The notes: generated by a model from the letters alone, not told the origin. Positions 1 to 11,079 are shown, counted from the first letter of the stretch. The stretch: 64,000 nt of DNA from Blastobasis lacticolella (GCA_905147135.1 LR990044.1:4840122-4904121); one strand, 5' to 3'. Numbers and translations: made by a program.

Positions 1-467
1 ATACCATATAATATAACACGTGCGACAGAGACGATGCTCTACAAAGCCCAACTAGCCGATGTGCAATATTGACGGCCGATACCCGTATGTTATTATTGGC
101 AGGTGTCACAAAAGGTGACTACAAAAACTGTAATCAAAATATGGTACTGATATCTAATTGATATCATATTATTATATATAAAGGCGGCTAAATGACAAAA
201 CTAGTTTTGAGCTAGAGCCGAAAAAGGAGAGATTTTTTTAAACCGATGCTGGTCATCAAAAGCAAGGGAAGTTTTTCTTCTTTTACATGAAAAACGTTCC
301 TCTTGTTAAATAATAATATTTATGTAACTAGATTGCATTGTTTCCTTTCTAAACTTGTAAAATTTTAAAGATTGTTTCAAGTAGGTATACAGTACTAAAT
401 GGCGGCTAAAGGCTCGTAACTGCTTTATAGATATGGAATTCAACATTTACATATAAAGCAGTTAAAA
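1..467. other. AT-rich left flank, no gene seen
   Basis: I see no convincing coding frame, RNA gene or repeat boundary here. The segment ends where the 3.3 kb direct repeat begins at 468. It shares no sequence with the right flank of the composite (15107 onward), so it gives no target-site duplication for the composite. Confidence 0.5.
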
Positions 468-2311
468 AGCTGAAAATTATAAGCAAGGGCAATCACCTAT
501 AAGCTGTAGTTTAAAGTTGTAGTATTTAAATATTATTTTAAAAGAAATCCAGCTGTAATTCCCAAAGGCAGTTGAAAGAAGTAAAGTTTTAAGTTATAAG
601 GTTATAAGTAGGTATGCATGATCGATCAGTACAAAATTATCATAATAAAATTTTAGTGAAATGCAAATTTAAATTTTTCAAAATTTGGAATTAATGTAAA
701 ATTTATTCCATATTAAAATATTCTTCCAACAATATGAAAAATGTAGGTTTAGTATTACTGTCAACACAATATAATATGAGTCCAAGTTGGCTAGCGAGGA
801 GCCAGTCTTAATATTAGATTTTTAAGTATTTTCAAGCGGGTTCCATACAACAAAATTACATACCTTGTAACAAGTATGTTTAAAAAATAAAGTAAAAGTT
901 AATGAGAGATAAGTTACTACCTGTCAATAAAACAAGTATGTATAAATAACGAAATCAAGTTACTCAATGTGACTTGTTACATAGTATCTTGTAAAACATA
1001 GACCTATATAAAAAATAAGGTGTACATACCTAACTGAATTCTTAAAAGTAATAGTTATTTAATGATCCAATATGAAAATCAGTTCTGTGTTTATCATCAC
1101 ACTTATTAATAAAAATACTATGTTTAAATAGTGTAATAAACTAAGTAGGTAAGTATTTACTTACTAAGGTTGTAGTATCCATAGTATGTATGGTGTACTA
1201 CAAAACTAAAATAATAAAATTTGTTGCAACAAAACTGAACCTAAATTAAATGTAAACAAAACAATATATGAAAAATATTCAATTTTATTACAACAAAAGT
1301 GCCTTTGCCTTGACCCCCGTGTCAGTTACTTATGTTATTCTAGATGAATAACATTTAAAATATTCAAATAATTTGACTTAAGCCACTTACTGTGACTAAA
1401 ATTGTTATACTTATTAGGTAAGTATGTATGTATGATGCAGCAAAGATAATTTACTTGAATGAAGGAATTCATAATTAAAAAGTAAACTCATCACATAAGA
1501 ATGTTTATAAGAGTTACTCTAAAAAAAAACTACTGCATCAAATGGAAATAAAAAAAAATTCTCCTCAACCAGTCAGAACTATTTAAAATGCCTATAGCCT
1601 TAGCATTGAGCCAAAAATAAATTGTTTAAATGTAGCAGAGCTACAATTATATATTACAAGTACTAATTAAAATAATGTTTGCAAGTTATTTAGTACACAG
1701 TCCTTAAGTAGACCTAATACTGTAAAAAAATATTAACATTTACCAAAATAAGTAATAAACATTAAACATAAATCTATCAAGCAATAGTGAATATGCGTTA
1801 TCAATCAGACTCCAATGATGTAGCAAAAACTCAAAATTGTGAGTATACTCTCTAATTACTCTGTTCGGGCGCCATGTAATGTTTATATTTTTAGTGGGTA
1901 AAGTTGAGCTTAACCTAGAGGCTCGGAATGAAAGATGGTGTTTGAATTTGAAAGCACTGCTTTATTATTAGTACACACAAAATGTCCTTAGGTTATTGCG
2001 GCTATAATAATCAAATTACAGATTATATGAATACAAGGGTTACATAGAGGGTTTGATCGATAACGCATACGAGGAGACTATAATATTTTATATTTAAATT
2101 CATTCAGCTGCCTGTCAAGGAGTCTTGACTAAAGTCGAGCAGGAGCATCCCCTGGAGCAGCTGGCCAGAACTGCTCCAAGCAGACGGCCGCTCAACCCCA
2201 ATTATGGGCTGGTACCAAGCACCTCCTGAAATGATCACACCGTTGCAATCATTCAGGGGGGGAAAATAATAAAAAGGAAGCGAGCAATCTATTCGTTCTC
2301 AGCTGGCTTTG

Positions 2312-2315
2312 GGGG
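2312..2315. repeat. 4 bp target-site duplication, left (GGGG)
   Basis: The element is flanked by five G on each side. The empty site in the other repeat copy (13652-13660 region) has six G, so 6 + 4 = 10 fits a 4 bp duplication exactly. The matching right copy begins at 7356. Because the site is a G run, the exact register is ambiguous. Confidence 0.75.
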
Positions 2316-2824
2316 TAAAGCGAAATGATGGTAGTGGTGGTGATTAGGGTTTTGTTTAAATGAAGCCACTAAAAGTTCACTCACTTGCGTAGTTTATTTA
2401 AACAAGTACACAGAATGAAAGTTCAAACAAGTACAGAAGGAGAAATTAAGACGACGGAAAACAGATTCAAATATAAGAAGGCAGTACATAAAAGATTGAG
2501 TATGGGAAATAGTCGCGCGTATATAATTTGGCGGTGCACAGAGTCACATGCGTCTCGCGTCTAACACGGTTGCGGACTGCCGACCGGACCGTCCCGCGTT
2601 CGCGGCGCAGGAGTTGGTAGACGCGATTTTGCGACTACCTCCACGCGTCGCGAAATCGTCTACTACGAAAAGTAGTCGGTCTGTCCGGTGTATGTATAAT
2701 ATGATAATAATTATTACATTGAGTAATAATTATTATCATATTAGACTTTATATACTATTTACATATACTACTTACATTTAATAAAATAATAACAAATATA
2801 ATACAAATAAGTAGTTACACTACA
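2316..2824 (-). repeat. 3' LTR of the gypsy element (509 bp)
   Basis: In the sense direction it starts TGTAGTGTAAC and ends GCTTTA. It matches 6847-7355 over its full length; the one difference I found is C at 2380 against G at 6911. It contains a long perfect hairpin (2697-2743), a second imperfect hairpin (about 2617-2663) and GC-rich stretches. A 77-codon plus-strand frame at 2548-2781 is identical in both LTRs only because the LTRs are identical. Confidence 0.95.
2697..2743. other. Perfect 21 bp hairpin within the LTR
   Basis: Two 21 bp arms (2697-2717 and 2723-2743) are exact reverse complements around the 5-base loop ATTGA. The arms are almost wholly A+T. The other LTR carries the same structure at 7228-7274. 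Its role is unknown; LTR hairpins can act in polyadenylation or dimerisation, but nothing here shows that. Confidence 0.85.
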
Positions 2825-2840
2825 TCACCGCCCTCCAGAG
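2825..2840 (-). promoter_or_regulatory. Polypurine-type tract (second-strand primer)
   Basis: Directly inside the 3' LTR the sense strand reads CTGGAGGGCGGTGA and then TGTAG of the LTR. A purine-rich stretch abutting the 3' LTR is the usual plus-strand primer of LTR retrotransposons. It is short and interrupted by one C and one T, so the exact primer ends are uncertain. Confidence 0.6.
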
Positions 2841-2846
2841 ACCGGG

Positions 2847-5800
2847 CTACGGGCGATAATAGTCTGGAAATATTACCCTACGCCCTGATCGAGTTCTGAC
2901 GACTTGGTCATCAGTATTTGGTAGGTTCTGGTCATCCGTGTGTGTAGTGTGTGTATGTGTGGGTGAAGTGTGCGTGTTTGCTGTTAAAGTGACAGGTGTG
3001 TAAAGTGTGTCATGAGCGTGTAGTGTGTAGGCCGGTTTAATGCGGTCGATGGACACTGTGGTGCTCTTACCGTTGACAAGAATGGTGAAGATCTTGTCAC
3101 CTCGCTGGAGAACTTCAAAGGGACCGGTGTAAGCTGGTTTCAAGGACCCACCAACAGTGCAGTCACGCAAAAATACGTGAGTACATGTGGCTAAGTCCTT
3201 GAATACGAATGCGGAACGCCTTCCGCTATGGCGAGATGCTGGAGACGGCTGCAAGCTTTGGATGATACTCCGAAGTCTTGACGTAAACAAGGTCAAGTCA
3301 ACGGTACCATCCTCGGCTGGTGCGTCAAAAAATCCGCCAGGTAGGCGCAGAGGTTCGCCGTAAACCAGCTCCGCGGACGTTGTTTGTAGGTCCTCCTTGA
3401 ACGCACTCCTTATTCCCAGCAACACAGGTGCAAGGGAGTCAACCCAGTTAACAGTCCCGTGGCAAATTATGGCAGCTTTGAGCTGCCGATGTAATCTCTC
3501 CACGAGTCCGTTGCAGGCAGGATGATATGCCGTAGTTCGGCGATGTTGGAATCCGACAATTTTCGAGAGCTGTTCGAACAATGCGGATTCGAATTGTCGA
3601 CCACGATCTGTGACAATGTCCGTAGGACAACCAAAGCGGGAGATCCACCCACTCATCAAGGCTTTTGCCACTGTCTCTGCCGTGATGTCCGCGAGTGGAA
3701 TTGCCTCAGGCCATCGCGTAAAGCGGTCGATTGCCGTGAGACAGTACCGAAAACCTTGCGAGACAGGTAACGGCCCGACCAGGTCTATGTGGACAAATTT
3801 AAACCTGGCCGCTGGAAGCTTGAAGGAACCAAGGGGTGCAGAGACATGCCGGGTGATCTTCGAGCGTTGGCACGCTAAGCAGGCTCGAACCCACTCCCTG
3901 CAGTCCTTTCGCACGCCTGGCCATACGTACCTCTCCGAGACCAATCTTGCCGTAGCGTTGGCACCAGGGTGGCTCAGTGCATGCAGGCTATCAAAAATCT
4001 GCCGACGAAATGGCAGTGGAACATAAGGTCTTGGAGTGCCGGCGCTGTCATCGCAATATATTTGCGTCTGGGAACCCGGGGACGATACCTTCACCAAGCG
4101 TAGCGATGTGGTACCGTCGATGAGGTTGGTGAGTTCGCCGTCAACGCGCTGAGCTGCCGCTAAATGCTCCAAGGAAACTGGCTGAACCACCTCGTCGACT
4201 CGGGAAAGGGCATCTGCTACCACGTTGTCCTTACCGGATATATGACGGATGTCCGTCGTGAACTGCGCTATCAGGTCCAGATGTCGAAATTGCCTTGGGG
4301 AGCAGTTCTCCTTTCGGTTATGGAAGGCAAAGACAATAGGTTTGTGATCAGTGTAGATCACAAAGTGCCTAGCCTCTACCATATGCCGAAAGTACTTCAC
4401 GCTCTCGTAGATGGCAAGCAGTTCTCGATCGTAAGGTGAGTACTTCCGCTGGGAAGGAATGAGCTTACGAGAGAAGAATGCGAGGGGCTGAAAAGTACCA
4501 TCGGCGGCTTGCTGCTGGAGAACTGCTCCGATGGCTGTGTCCGAAGCATCTGTGACTAGAGCTAGCTTCGCGTCGTACCTCGGGTGAGCCAGCAAGGCGG
4601 CCTGACTGAGACCTTCTTTGCAGGCTTCAAGTGCCCGAAGCCGCTCGCCAGCAATGCTGACCGGATGCGAGCCCTTCACCGATCCGAGGAGAAGCTCGTT
4701 CAATGGCGCCTGGTGCTCAGCTGCATCTGGGATAAACCTGCGGTAAAAGTTTACCATACCTAGGAACCTGCGTAGCTCCTTTACAGTTTTGGGAACTGGA
4801 AATTCCCTGATGGCTTGGACCTTCGACGGCAGAGGAGTTGTTCCCTCAGCCGAAATCCGGTAACCTAAAAATGTTACCTCGGAGGCACCGAAAACGCACT
4901 TGGCGGTATTTACCACCATGCCATAGGCCCTGAGTCTGGTGAACAGCTGGTGGAGATGTTCCTCATGAGTCTGTGGATCCTTGGAAAATACCAAAAAGTC
5001 ATCCAAGTAGGCGTAAGTGAAATCTAGACCCCGCAGCATCTCGTCGACGAACCGCTGGAACGTCTGGCCGGCGTTACGAAGCCCAAACGTCATGTAAGGG
5101 AATTCGTACAGCCCAAACGGCGTAGTGATGGCGGTCTTGGAGATGTCGTCGACATGCACGGGGATCTGGTTGTACGCCTTAACCAAATCGATGGTGGAGA
5201 ATACACTGCAACCTGCAAGACTATGTGAAAAGTCATGTATGTGCTTAATCGGGTACTTGTCAGGCACGGTTCTGGCGTTGAGCATACGGTAGTCGCCACA
5301 GGGACGCCAACCGTTGTCCTTCTTAGGCGCGAGGTGAAGAGGTGACGCCCAAGGAGAATCCGATGGCCGACAAGTACCATTTTTGAGCATAGCCTCAAAT
5401 TCAGACCTCGCTATTTGTAACTTGTCAGGTGCCAGTCTACGGGGTGTGCCTGAAACAGGAGGGCCGGGTGTGGTACGAATGTGATGTACAGTGTTGTGAT
5501 GTGTTGTGCGATGAATACCGGGTGGACGAGTGACTTCTGGATATTTGGCTAGTATGTCATGATACACAGAATGACCAGATACTACCTTAACCGAAGAAAC
5601 GTCTGCTGCATTATCTGCAAGCAAACCCGTGGACGTGAGCGTTGTATTACTGTCTATCAGGCGCTTGTTACGGATATCAACAACAAGGTTGTAGTGCGAT
5701 AGAAAATCCACACCAATTATAGCTTTGGTTACATCGGCGACAATAAATCGCCACGTAAAATCGCGGCGTAAGCCTAGGTTTAGCACCAAATGAACGTAAC

Positions 5801-6020
5801 CGTAGGTGTTGATAACCGTACCATTTGCCGCACACAATTCATAATTCGTTTTCGAGCGAGAACTCTTAACACTAGACCTTGGAAACACACACAAATCGCT
5901 CCCTGTGTCCACCAGGAACTGCACAGCAGACCCTCTGTCCGTCACAAATAAGCGACCGGTGCTTGGGCAGCCGTCGGCCGCCATTATCGACCGCCCAGAC
6001 CGTTTCCCGCGTAGTCGCAT
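2847..6020 (-). CDS. Pol polyprotein (protease-RT-RNase H-integrase)
   Basis: This 1057-residue polyprotein performs maturation, reverse transcription and integration of the element. Visible blocks in order are: aspartic protease VDTGSD (DTG 38-40); RT with FSTIDL (about 274-279) and YLDD (338-341); RNase H with TDASD (490-494), RELLAIYES and TDHKP; an integrase zinc site with H680, H684, C714 and C717; and the integrase catalytic triad D746, D805, E841, where D805 and E841 are 35 residues apart. The C-terminus ends in an RTRSGRR-type basic motif. No stop or frameshift interrupts it. The frame is -1 relative to gag and overlaps it by 37 nt. It is probably made by ribosomal frameshifting at GGGAAAC rather than from the ATG at 6020, though that ATG is available. 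Confidence 0.95.
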   Translation of the reverse strand: MRLRGKRSGRSIMAADGCPSTGRLFVTDRGSAVQFLVDTGSDLCVFPRSSVKSSRSKTNYELCAANGTVINTYGYVHLVLNLGLRRDFTWRFIVADVTKAIIGVDFLSHYNLVVDIRNKRLIDSNTTLTSTGLLADNAADVSSVKVVSGHSVYHDILAKYPEVTRPPGIHRTTHHNTVHHIRTTPGPPVSGTPRRLAPDKLQIARSEFEAMLKNGTCRPSDSPWASPLHLAPKKDNGWRPCGDYRMLNARTVPDKYPIKHIHDFSHSLAGCSVFSTIDLVKAYNQIPVHVDDISKTAITTPFGLYEFPYMTFGLRNAGQTFQRFVDEMLRGLDFTYAYLDDFLVFSKDPQTHEEHLHQLFTRLRAYGMVVNTAKCVFGASEVTFLGYRISAEGTTPLPSKVQAIREFPVPKTVKELRRFLGMVNFYRRFIPDAAEHQAPLNELLLGSVKGSHPVSIAGERLRALEACKEGLSQAALLAHPRYDAKLALVTDASDTAIGAVLQQQAADGTFQPLAFFSRKLIPSQRKYSPYDRELLAIYESVKYFRHMVEARHFVIYTDHKPIVFAFHNRKENCSPRQFRHLDLIAQFTTDIRHISGKDNVVADALSRVDEVVQPVSLEHLAAAQRVDGELTNLIDGTTSLRLVKVSSPGSQTQIYCDDSAGTPRPYVPLPFRRQIFDSLHALSHPGANATARLVSERYVWPGVRKDCREWVRACLACQRSKITRHVSAPLGSFKLPAARFKFVHIDLVGPLPVSQGFRYCLTAIDRFTRWPEAIPLADITAETVAKALMSGWISRFGCPTDIVTDRGRQFESALFEQLSKIVGFQHRRTTAYHPACNGLVERLHRQLKAAIICHGTVNWVDSLAPVLLGIRSAFKEDLQTTSAELVYGEPLRLPGGFFDAPAEDGTVDLTLFTSRLRSIIQSLQPSPASRHSGRRSAFVFKDLATCTHVFLRDCTVGGSLKPAYTGPFEVLQRGDKIFTILVNGKSTTVSIDRIKPAYTLHAHDTLYTPVTLTANTHTSPTHTHTTHTDDQNLPNTDDQVVRTRSGRRVIFPDYYRP

Positions 6021-6823
6021 GGTTTAACGCATTTCCTCGCGTTACTGCCGTGCTTGGAATGATACCAGCAGACGGGATACTGCCTGTAGTTAGACTGGGA
6101 CCGCGTGGATGACGAACGCCCGCGCCGACGATCTTCAGACTTGCTCCTGGCCCGCGAACGCGACAACCTGCCGACTTGCGCCGACAGAGCCGCTATTTGC
6201 CGGGTAAGCAGAGCGATTTTGTCCGATGATGAACAGCTGGCAACCGGAGCTGGTGCTGCAGAGAGTAGCGGTTTCACCTGCGCCGCTGACACTTGTGAAA
6301 CCGGTGCCACGATGTCCATAATCTGGTCAGCTAACTCGGCAGCTTCCTCCAGTGTCGCCTTGGACTGAGATGCGATGATTGTCTGCATGCTGCTGGGCAG
6401 GCGACTAGCCCAGAGGGTCCTGATGAAGTCATCTGGTACTCCTGGCCCCGCCAGGTGCTTCAGGTGGCGAAGAAAGTGGGACGGCTTCCGATCTCCTAGC
6501 TCCTCGTGGTTCAGCAGCTGCTTCACCTTGCTCTGCTGTGACGCCGTCAGCCGCTTAATCAGCTCGGTCTTGAGCCGCTCGTACTTATCAGGTGCCGGAG
6601 GAGCGTTGATAATATCCTCAACCACATCCGCGTACATCGGCTCGAGGCCGGACACTGTATAGTGGTACTTGGTTGAGTCTTGTGTGATGTTCGCCAACAC
6701 AAATTGGCTCTCCAGCGCCGCGAACCACATAGATGGTTTCGTCGGGTGAAATGAGGGTACCCGCACGGCGACCCGATCCACATCTCCTCTCTTGCTGTTG
6801 CTTTCACCGTAGTCGCCCAACAT
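5984..6823 (-). CDS. Gag polyprotein with CHCC knuckle
   Basis: This 279-residue protein should form the virus-like particle and bind element RNA. It starts at the first ATG after the primer-binding site, 11 nt downstream of it. Residues 20-170 read as a helical capsid-type region. Residues 219-245 are rich in Arg and Ser and suit nucleic-acid binding. The C-terminus carries C252-x2-H255-x9-C265-x3-C269, the C-H-C-C arrangement reported for CsRn1-clade Gag in place of the usual CCHC. The stop at 5984-5986 lies 37 nt inside pol. The frame is intact. Confidence 0.92.
   Translation of the reverse strand: MLGDYGESNSKRGDVDRVAVRVPSFHPTKPSMWFAALESQFVLANITQDSTKYHYTVSGLEPMYADVVEDIINAPPAPDKYERLKTELIKRLTASQQSKVKQLLNHEELGDRKPSHFLRHLKHLAGPGVPDDFIRTLWASRLPSSMQTIIASQSKATLEEAAELADQIMDIVAPVSQVSAAQVKPLLSAAPAPVASCSSSDKIALLTRQIAALSAQVGRLSRSRARSKSEDRRRGRSSSTRSQSNYRQYPVCWYHSKHGSNARKCVKPCDYAGNGLGGR
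6002..6008 (-). promoter_or_regulatory. -1 frameshift slippery heptamer GGGAAAC
   Basis: In the 37 nt gag/pol overlap the sense strand reads G GGA AAC in the gag frame, which fits X XXY YYZ. A tandem -1 slip moves GGA AAC to GGG AAA, and pol is in exactly that frame: the offset of the two starts is 803, which is 2 modulo 3. The gag stop follows 15 nt after the heptamer. A downstream pseudoknot or stem was not established. Confidence 0.8.
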
Positions 6824-6833
6824 TGTGTTCTTC

Positions 6834-6845
6834 TCGGGGTCACCA
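6834..6845 (-). promoter_or_regulatory. Primer-binding site for tRNA-Trp
   Basis: One base inside the 5' LTR the sense strand reads TGGTGACCCCGA. This is complementary to the last 12 bases (with CCA) of animal tRNA-Trp, whose 3' end reads TCGGGGTCACCA. The match breaks after 12 nt. tRNA-Trp priming is a known trait of the CsRn1 clade. Confidence 0.85.
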
Positions 6846-6846
6846 A

Positions 6847-7355
6847 TAAAGCGAAATGATGGTAGTGGTGGTGATTAGGGTTTTGTTTAAATGAAGCCAC
6901 TAAAAGTTCAGTCACTTGCGTAGTTTATTTAAACAAGTACACAGAATGAAAGTTCAAACAAGTACAGAAGGAGAAATTAAGACGACGGAAAACAGATTCA
7001 AATATAAGAAGGCAGTACATAAAAGATTGAGTATGGGAAATAGTCGCGCGTATATAATTTGGCGGTGCACAGAGTCACATGCGTCTCGCGTCTAACACGG
7101 TTGCGGACTGCCGACCGGACCGTCCCGCGTTCGCGGCGCAGGAGTTGGTAGACGCGATTTTGCGACTACCTCCACGCGTCGCGAAATCGTCTACTACGAA
7201 AAGTAGTCGGTCTGTCCGGTGTATGTATAATATGATAATAATTATTACATTGAGTAATAATTATTATCATATTAGACTTTATATACTATTTACATATACT
7301 ACTTACATTTAATAAAATAATAACAAATATAATACAAATAAGTAGTTACACTACA
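6847..7355 (-). repeat. 5' LTR of the gypsy element (509 bp)
   Basis: It is the same length and sequence as 2316-2824 apart from one base seen (G at 6911). It would carry promoter and polyadenylation signals, but I could not assign the U3/R/U5 limits. The right target-site copy GGGG begins at 7356. The long hairpin is at 7228-7274. Confidence 0.95.
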
Positions 7356-7430
7356 GGGGGAAATGGGTGTGACAATAGGCTGTCACTAACAGGGGTAAAG
7401 AAGCAAAAGCGTGCGGCATGCCAGGCTAGC

Positions 7431-7680
7431 GGCATAACCTCCAACGCCAGATGATGATAGGTGGCAGGATTTAGCAAAGGCAGTGCAGCACGCGGTCACG
7501 TTAGGTTGCGTGGCATAACCTCGAACATCAGATGATGATGGGTGGCAGAAATAAGCAAAGCACTGTAACACGCGATCACGACAGGTCGCGCGGCATAACC
7601 TCCAACACCAGAGGGTGACAAATGGAGGGAATTAGCAAAAGCACGACAAGACGGGGCCATGCTAGGCCACGCGTGGCACA
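7431..7680. repeat. About 80 bp minisatellite, three diverged copies
   Basis: GGCATAACCTC recurs at 7431, 7512 and 7592, followed each time by CAGATGATGAT/CAGAGGGTGAC, a GGTGGCAG-like block, AGCAAAG and a GTAACACGCG-type stretch. The copies differ at many positions, so the repeat is older than the 3.3 kb duplication. The second copy of the duplication carries it at 13729-13978. Confidence 0.8.
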
Positions 7681-7759
7681 GCTTCAATCACTTAACAGCG
7701 GGATGGAGAAATAGCCAAGTAAAGCTTGCTTACCTGTTGGAGGTGGGTCCCAAAGCTTC

Positions 7760-7828
7760 CTACGCGTCGCGGCACAGGCGACGGGCGTAGGCAACTGGGC
7801 GCGGGACGGTAGGAGGCGTGCCTCCTAC
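7760..7828. other. Two adjacent GC-rich hairpins
   Basis: The first pairs CTACGC-GTCGC (7760-7770) with GCGAC-GGGCGTAG (7778-7790), with a 2-base bulge. The second pairs GTAGGAGGC (7809-7817) with GCCTCCTAC (7820-7828) around a 2-base tip. In the right repeat copy (14060-14126) the arms are the same but both tips differ, so two of the few differences between the copies fall in hairpin loops. Confidence 0.7.
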
Positions 7829-9060
7829 ACTACGTCGGCTGAAAACACCAAAAAGGTTAACATGGGCTTCATCGCGCCACGCGGATGTCAACAAGCCATC
7901 GCGATATGCTACTTACGTGGGAAATTCTGTGAGAATACTCTCACCACCAACTACCGCAGTGTCCCGTTTGTTTGAAAAGGTGACAGGCTAGCAATGGTGC
8001 TGCGCAGTCGCATGTGCGTGGCCGCCTTTCGGGCAGGACGTAGCCGACAACACGTGGACACAAAGTTTTCCACAATATAATTACTATTACTATTCTGACT
8101 GGTTCTGCTGAAAATATTAAGGAATTAGCACCGCGCAAACAAACGACAATGAAATCTAGCGGCTCCGATAACACTTACGAGATGCACTAGGTATTTATTT
8201 TTAACAAGACACCAGTAACTTTGGGGGCTTCGGTCAGGCAAAAGGACTGAGAACCCGCGTGCTCCGGGCTTTATTCCTCGGCCTCCGCCCTAACCTACTC
8301 GCCAACAAAACCTATAACAAAAAAACGGCTTGGGGTTGTCAAGCTATAACTTTTATCGAAATTCAGCGAAAGGTTAAAAATCATACAGCCAAACGGTGAC
8401 GCTAGAAACGAACAATTCAAATTAAGGTGAAAGCCAAGTTTCACCCAAATAAAAGGATTACAGGCAACCTGAAACGAATTTAAGTAATATAAATTGACGT
8501 AATTCCGATTCAACTCCATCGGAACCTGTAATAAAAAGACCAAAGACCAGTTTGGTGATCCTGAGATAAAACCAATCATCCATTCTATAACATTTCAGTT
8601 ATAGAATGTAAAATATAAAAAGAAAAGAATTAAATGGAATCAACCATAATAAAAATATTTATTAGTTTATTTATTTCTGCAGGAAATAAGTTTTATGTCA
8701 GCAACACCAGCGTTTAGTTTTCTAAAAATTGACATTTCGGCAAAGGGAATCAGTCATCATACAGCCATGCGTTGACTGATATTTCTCAGTCGAGAAATAT
8801 ATGTTACACACCCCGCAAACCAGGAGAATTTTACGACGGAAGCAAGCTGAAAGAGTAAAATTCCAGCTCGCCCCGAGCTTAAAACTGAAAAAAAAATAAG
8901 CAGAAATACTTAAGAATCGGTTAAGAAGTTCTTAAAATTAAAGAATAAGGCATATATTCCAAAGCCTAAAGCTAATACAGCACCTGTATAAAGCGCCATA
9001 TAAATAAGGTTTAAATTACTAATTAAACTAAAATTATTTATAAAAGACACCGATAAAGGT

Positions 9061-9270
9061 AAGGTTACCCATACTGCGAGAGTAAAAGGCGTAAAGTAAA
9101 AATAGTGTATCCCATTCTTTAAAAGGGTTTAATAAAGTTTAAGGTTACCTATTTACTGAGTAAATGGGCATAAAGTAAAAATAATATATCCCATACTGTA
9201 AAGGTACAGGCTAAACAGCATAAGTGTTGGTTATGTCCAACTAAACTAAAGGAAAGTAGGCTATGCCTAA
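9061..9270. repeat. About 80 bp tandem duplication with AT-rich hairpins
   Basis: AAGGTTACC begins two related units at 9061 and 9141, each continuing through a CCCAT/TTTAC segment, GTAAAGTAAAAAT-like sequence and ATCCCAT. Hairpins include ATTTAC-TGA-GTAAAT (9151-9165), CTGTA-AAGG-TACAG (9196-9209), GTTGG-TTATGT-CCAAC (9226-9241) and TAGGC-TAT-GCCTA (9257-9269). The last two again share a TATG-like tip on different stems. Confidence 0.65.
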
Positions 9271-10149
9271 CTATTTAAAGTTAAATTATGTTCTAACATT
9301 TAATCCTATTAATTTTAAAAAAAAAAATTTAAAAGTGTACTAGTAGTGGTTGCTGACTACAAAATATCTATATGAGTACAAAAATTTTTAAAAGAATTCA
9401 ATGTAATATGAAATGTTAATATACATATAACTGTTGAAAAATATATGCTATAAAATATATATTATTTAATAGTAATAAATATAAAGAAGTAGTCTGCAAG
9501 TTTAGATGGACTGGGCCAAGGGGAATCTGAGTCACTGCCCGCTCAGAATGGAACGTGTTGGCTTATTTAAATGTCACGATCCGCATTAGTGTAGGCTTGT
9601 TTATTACCTATGACACAGAACAACAAAATCTGAAGACTGATGGAAGAAACTGTAATAAACAAAAATAATACTTATACATAAGGTATGTATGGTTTCGGTG
9701 GACCCTGTTGGAAACTGCATGATACACGCGGAACCTATACAATGAGGGAAATATAACAGAGGAAAAGGAGGTCACCAATCCAGCTCACCAGAGTCACTGC
9801 CCGCTCTGAAAAAAATATGGTGTATTATGGCTTATTTTCGGTGTTACCAACCGCACCAGTGAAGGCTTATTTTTACTGGAGTGGATCCCATACCTAATCC
9901 AGGAAAAATAGTAAGGTAAATTGGAATATAAAAGAAAGAACCTAGTGTAGCCACCAAACAACTGACTAGTACAAACGTGCTTTTCATTCCGACAAACAAA
10001 CCAAAAAAATCCAGCTCCCGGGACAGGTGTTCACAATCTTAAAATCTCTGCAGTCCAGGGGTTACGGTCGAGTCAGAGGAGTGTTGATATAGCAACATTA
10101 AGCCGCAACAGTGTAGTACGTATACTATAAACTGGTAGCATAACTGGCC

Positions 10150-10340
10150 GGAGCGTCAATAGGCTCGGACAGCATCAAAGTATACCGGTGCAGCGTCAAC
10201 ATCAGGCTGCAGCGGCGTAGGTATAAATGACTGGCACGGCATCACGGGGCCGGAACAGCATGGGGTATCTGATGCAGCGTCTATAGGCTGCACAGAGCAG
10301 GGAATACTGCCGCGGCAACACGAGGCCGGGTCAGTTAATA
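10150..10340. repeat. Degenerate hairpin repeats preceding the 89 bp minisatellite
   Basis: Successive hairpins read GAGC-GTCAATAG-GCTC, GCAGC-GTCAACATCAG-GCTGC, CGGC-ATCACGGG-GCCG, TGCAGC-GTCTATAG-GCTGCA and CGGC-AACACGAG-GCCG. They alternate a GCAGC-type and a CGGC-type stem as in the regular array that follows, with more variable spacing. Confidence 0.6.
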
Positions 10341-10960
10341 AGGTAAACTGGTGCAGCGTCACTGGCTGCAACAGCATTGAGGGTTACTGCCACGGGTCAC
10401 GGGGCCGGGTCAGCATAATAAGTGGTACAGAGTAAACTGGTGCAGCATCACTGGCTGCAACAGCACGAGGGTTACTGCCACGGCACACGGGGCCGGGTCA
10501 GCGTAATAAGTAGTATAGAGTAAACTGGTGCAGCGTCACTGACTGCAACAGCATAAGGGTTACTGCCACGGCACACGGGGCCGGGTCAGTGTAGTGTAAG
10601 AAGTAGTAGAGTAAACTGGTGCAGCATCACTGGCTGCAACAGCATGAGAGTTACTGCCACGGCACACGGGGCCGGGTCAGTGTAATAAGTAGTAGAGTAA
10701 ACTGGTGCAGCATCACTGGCTGCAACAGCATTGAAGGGTTACTGCCACAGCACACGGGGCCGGATCAGCGTAATGGGTATACTGGCACAGCACAGTAAAT
10801 AAGGTTCAGTTTATGTTGGAGTGCAACATAACTGGTAAATATAATAGGTTACTGGTGCAGCGTCATATGGCTGCATCAGCATAAGGGTTACTGCCACGGC
10901 AACGAGGCCGGGACAGTGTAATAGGTATACTGGCACACATGGCACAGTATATAAAGGTTC
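10340..10960. repeat. 86-91 bp minisatellite, about six copies
   Basis: GGTGCAGC recurs at about 10351, 10440, 10528, 10619, 10705 and 10855. Each unit holds a GCAGC-rTCACTG-GCTGC hairpin, then GGGTTACTGCCAC, a CGGC-ACACGGG-GCCG hairpin, GGGTCAG and an AT-rich linker with GTAATAAGTAGTAGAGTAA. The last spacing is longer (150 bp) because of extra GTATACTGGCACAGCAC sequence. Confidence 0.85.
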
Positions 10961-11079
10961 AGCCGGTTGGAGTACAACCTAACTGTTAAAAGTGCTGGGT
11001 AAAGCAATAAAGTAAAAGTCCAGGGAGGTTATTGCCGGGTAACAGCAAAAATACAATAAATGGGTATATAATTTCAGTG

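Larger units (their letters stand above)
2316..7355 (-). mobile_element. Complete Ty3/gypsy LTR retrotransposon, CsRn1-like
   Basis: This 5040 bp element has two 509 bp LTRs, a primer-binding site, overlapping gag and pol frames and a polypurine-type tract, all read on the minus strand. The pol order is protease, RT, RNase H, integrase, as in Ty3/gypsy. The primer site complements 12 nt of the 3' end of tRNA-Trp, and Gag ends in a C-H-C-C knuckle. Both traits are described for the CsRn1/Kabuki clade, as is a 4 bp target duplication. There is no env frame. Both ORFs are open and the LTRs differ at a single position, so the copy looks young and possibly active. It lies inside one copy of a 3.3 kb duplication and is absent from the other, so it inserted after that duplication. 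Confidence 0.95.
468..8808. repeat. 3.3 kb direct repeat, left copy, split by a gypsy element
   Basis: Without the 5040 bp gypsy insertion (2316-7355) this segment is about 3.3 kb and matches 11808-15106 almost base for base. I counted roughly a dozen small differences, mostly homopolymer length changes plus a few substitutions. Homology starts at AGCTGAAAATTAT and stops at ATGTTACA, so from 471 the unit starts TG and ends CA. The last 30 bases hold a perfect 9 bp hairpin (8779-8787 with 8792-8800, loop AGTC). No direct repeat of flanking bases is visible at the outer ends. It could be the terminal repeat of a large noncoding retroelement, a Helitron-like unit, or a plain segmental duplication. 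Minus-strand open frames inside it look like chance. Confidence 0.9.

Noticed and set aside
262..330. Missing 5' exon of the truncated gene at 15107 in the left flank
   Set aside because: A 23-codon open stretch exists, but it starts and ends at stops, has no splice logic and does not join the frame at 15107.
468..480. Target-site duplication for the composite (468-15106)
   Set aside because: Bases before 468 and after 15106 do not match over even four positions.
2548..2781. 77-codon plus-strand frame, identical at 7079-7312, as a gene
   Set aside because: It lies wholly inside the LTR, antisense to the element. The two copies match because the LTRs match. Its C-terminal half is just the A+T hairpin translated.
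7386..8579. Minus-strand frames (61-94 codons) repeated at 13684-14877 as genes
   Set aside because: They fall in the 80 bp minisatellite and spacer of the 3.3 kb repeat. Three of the frames are the minisatellite read in different registers.
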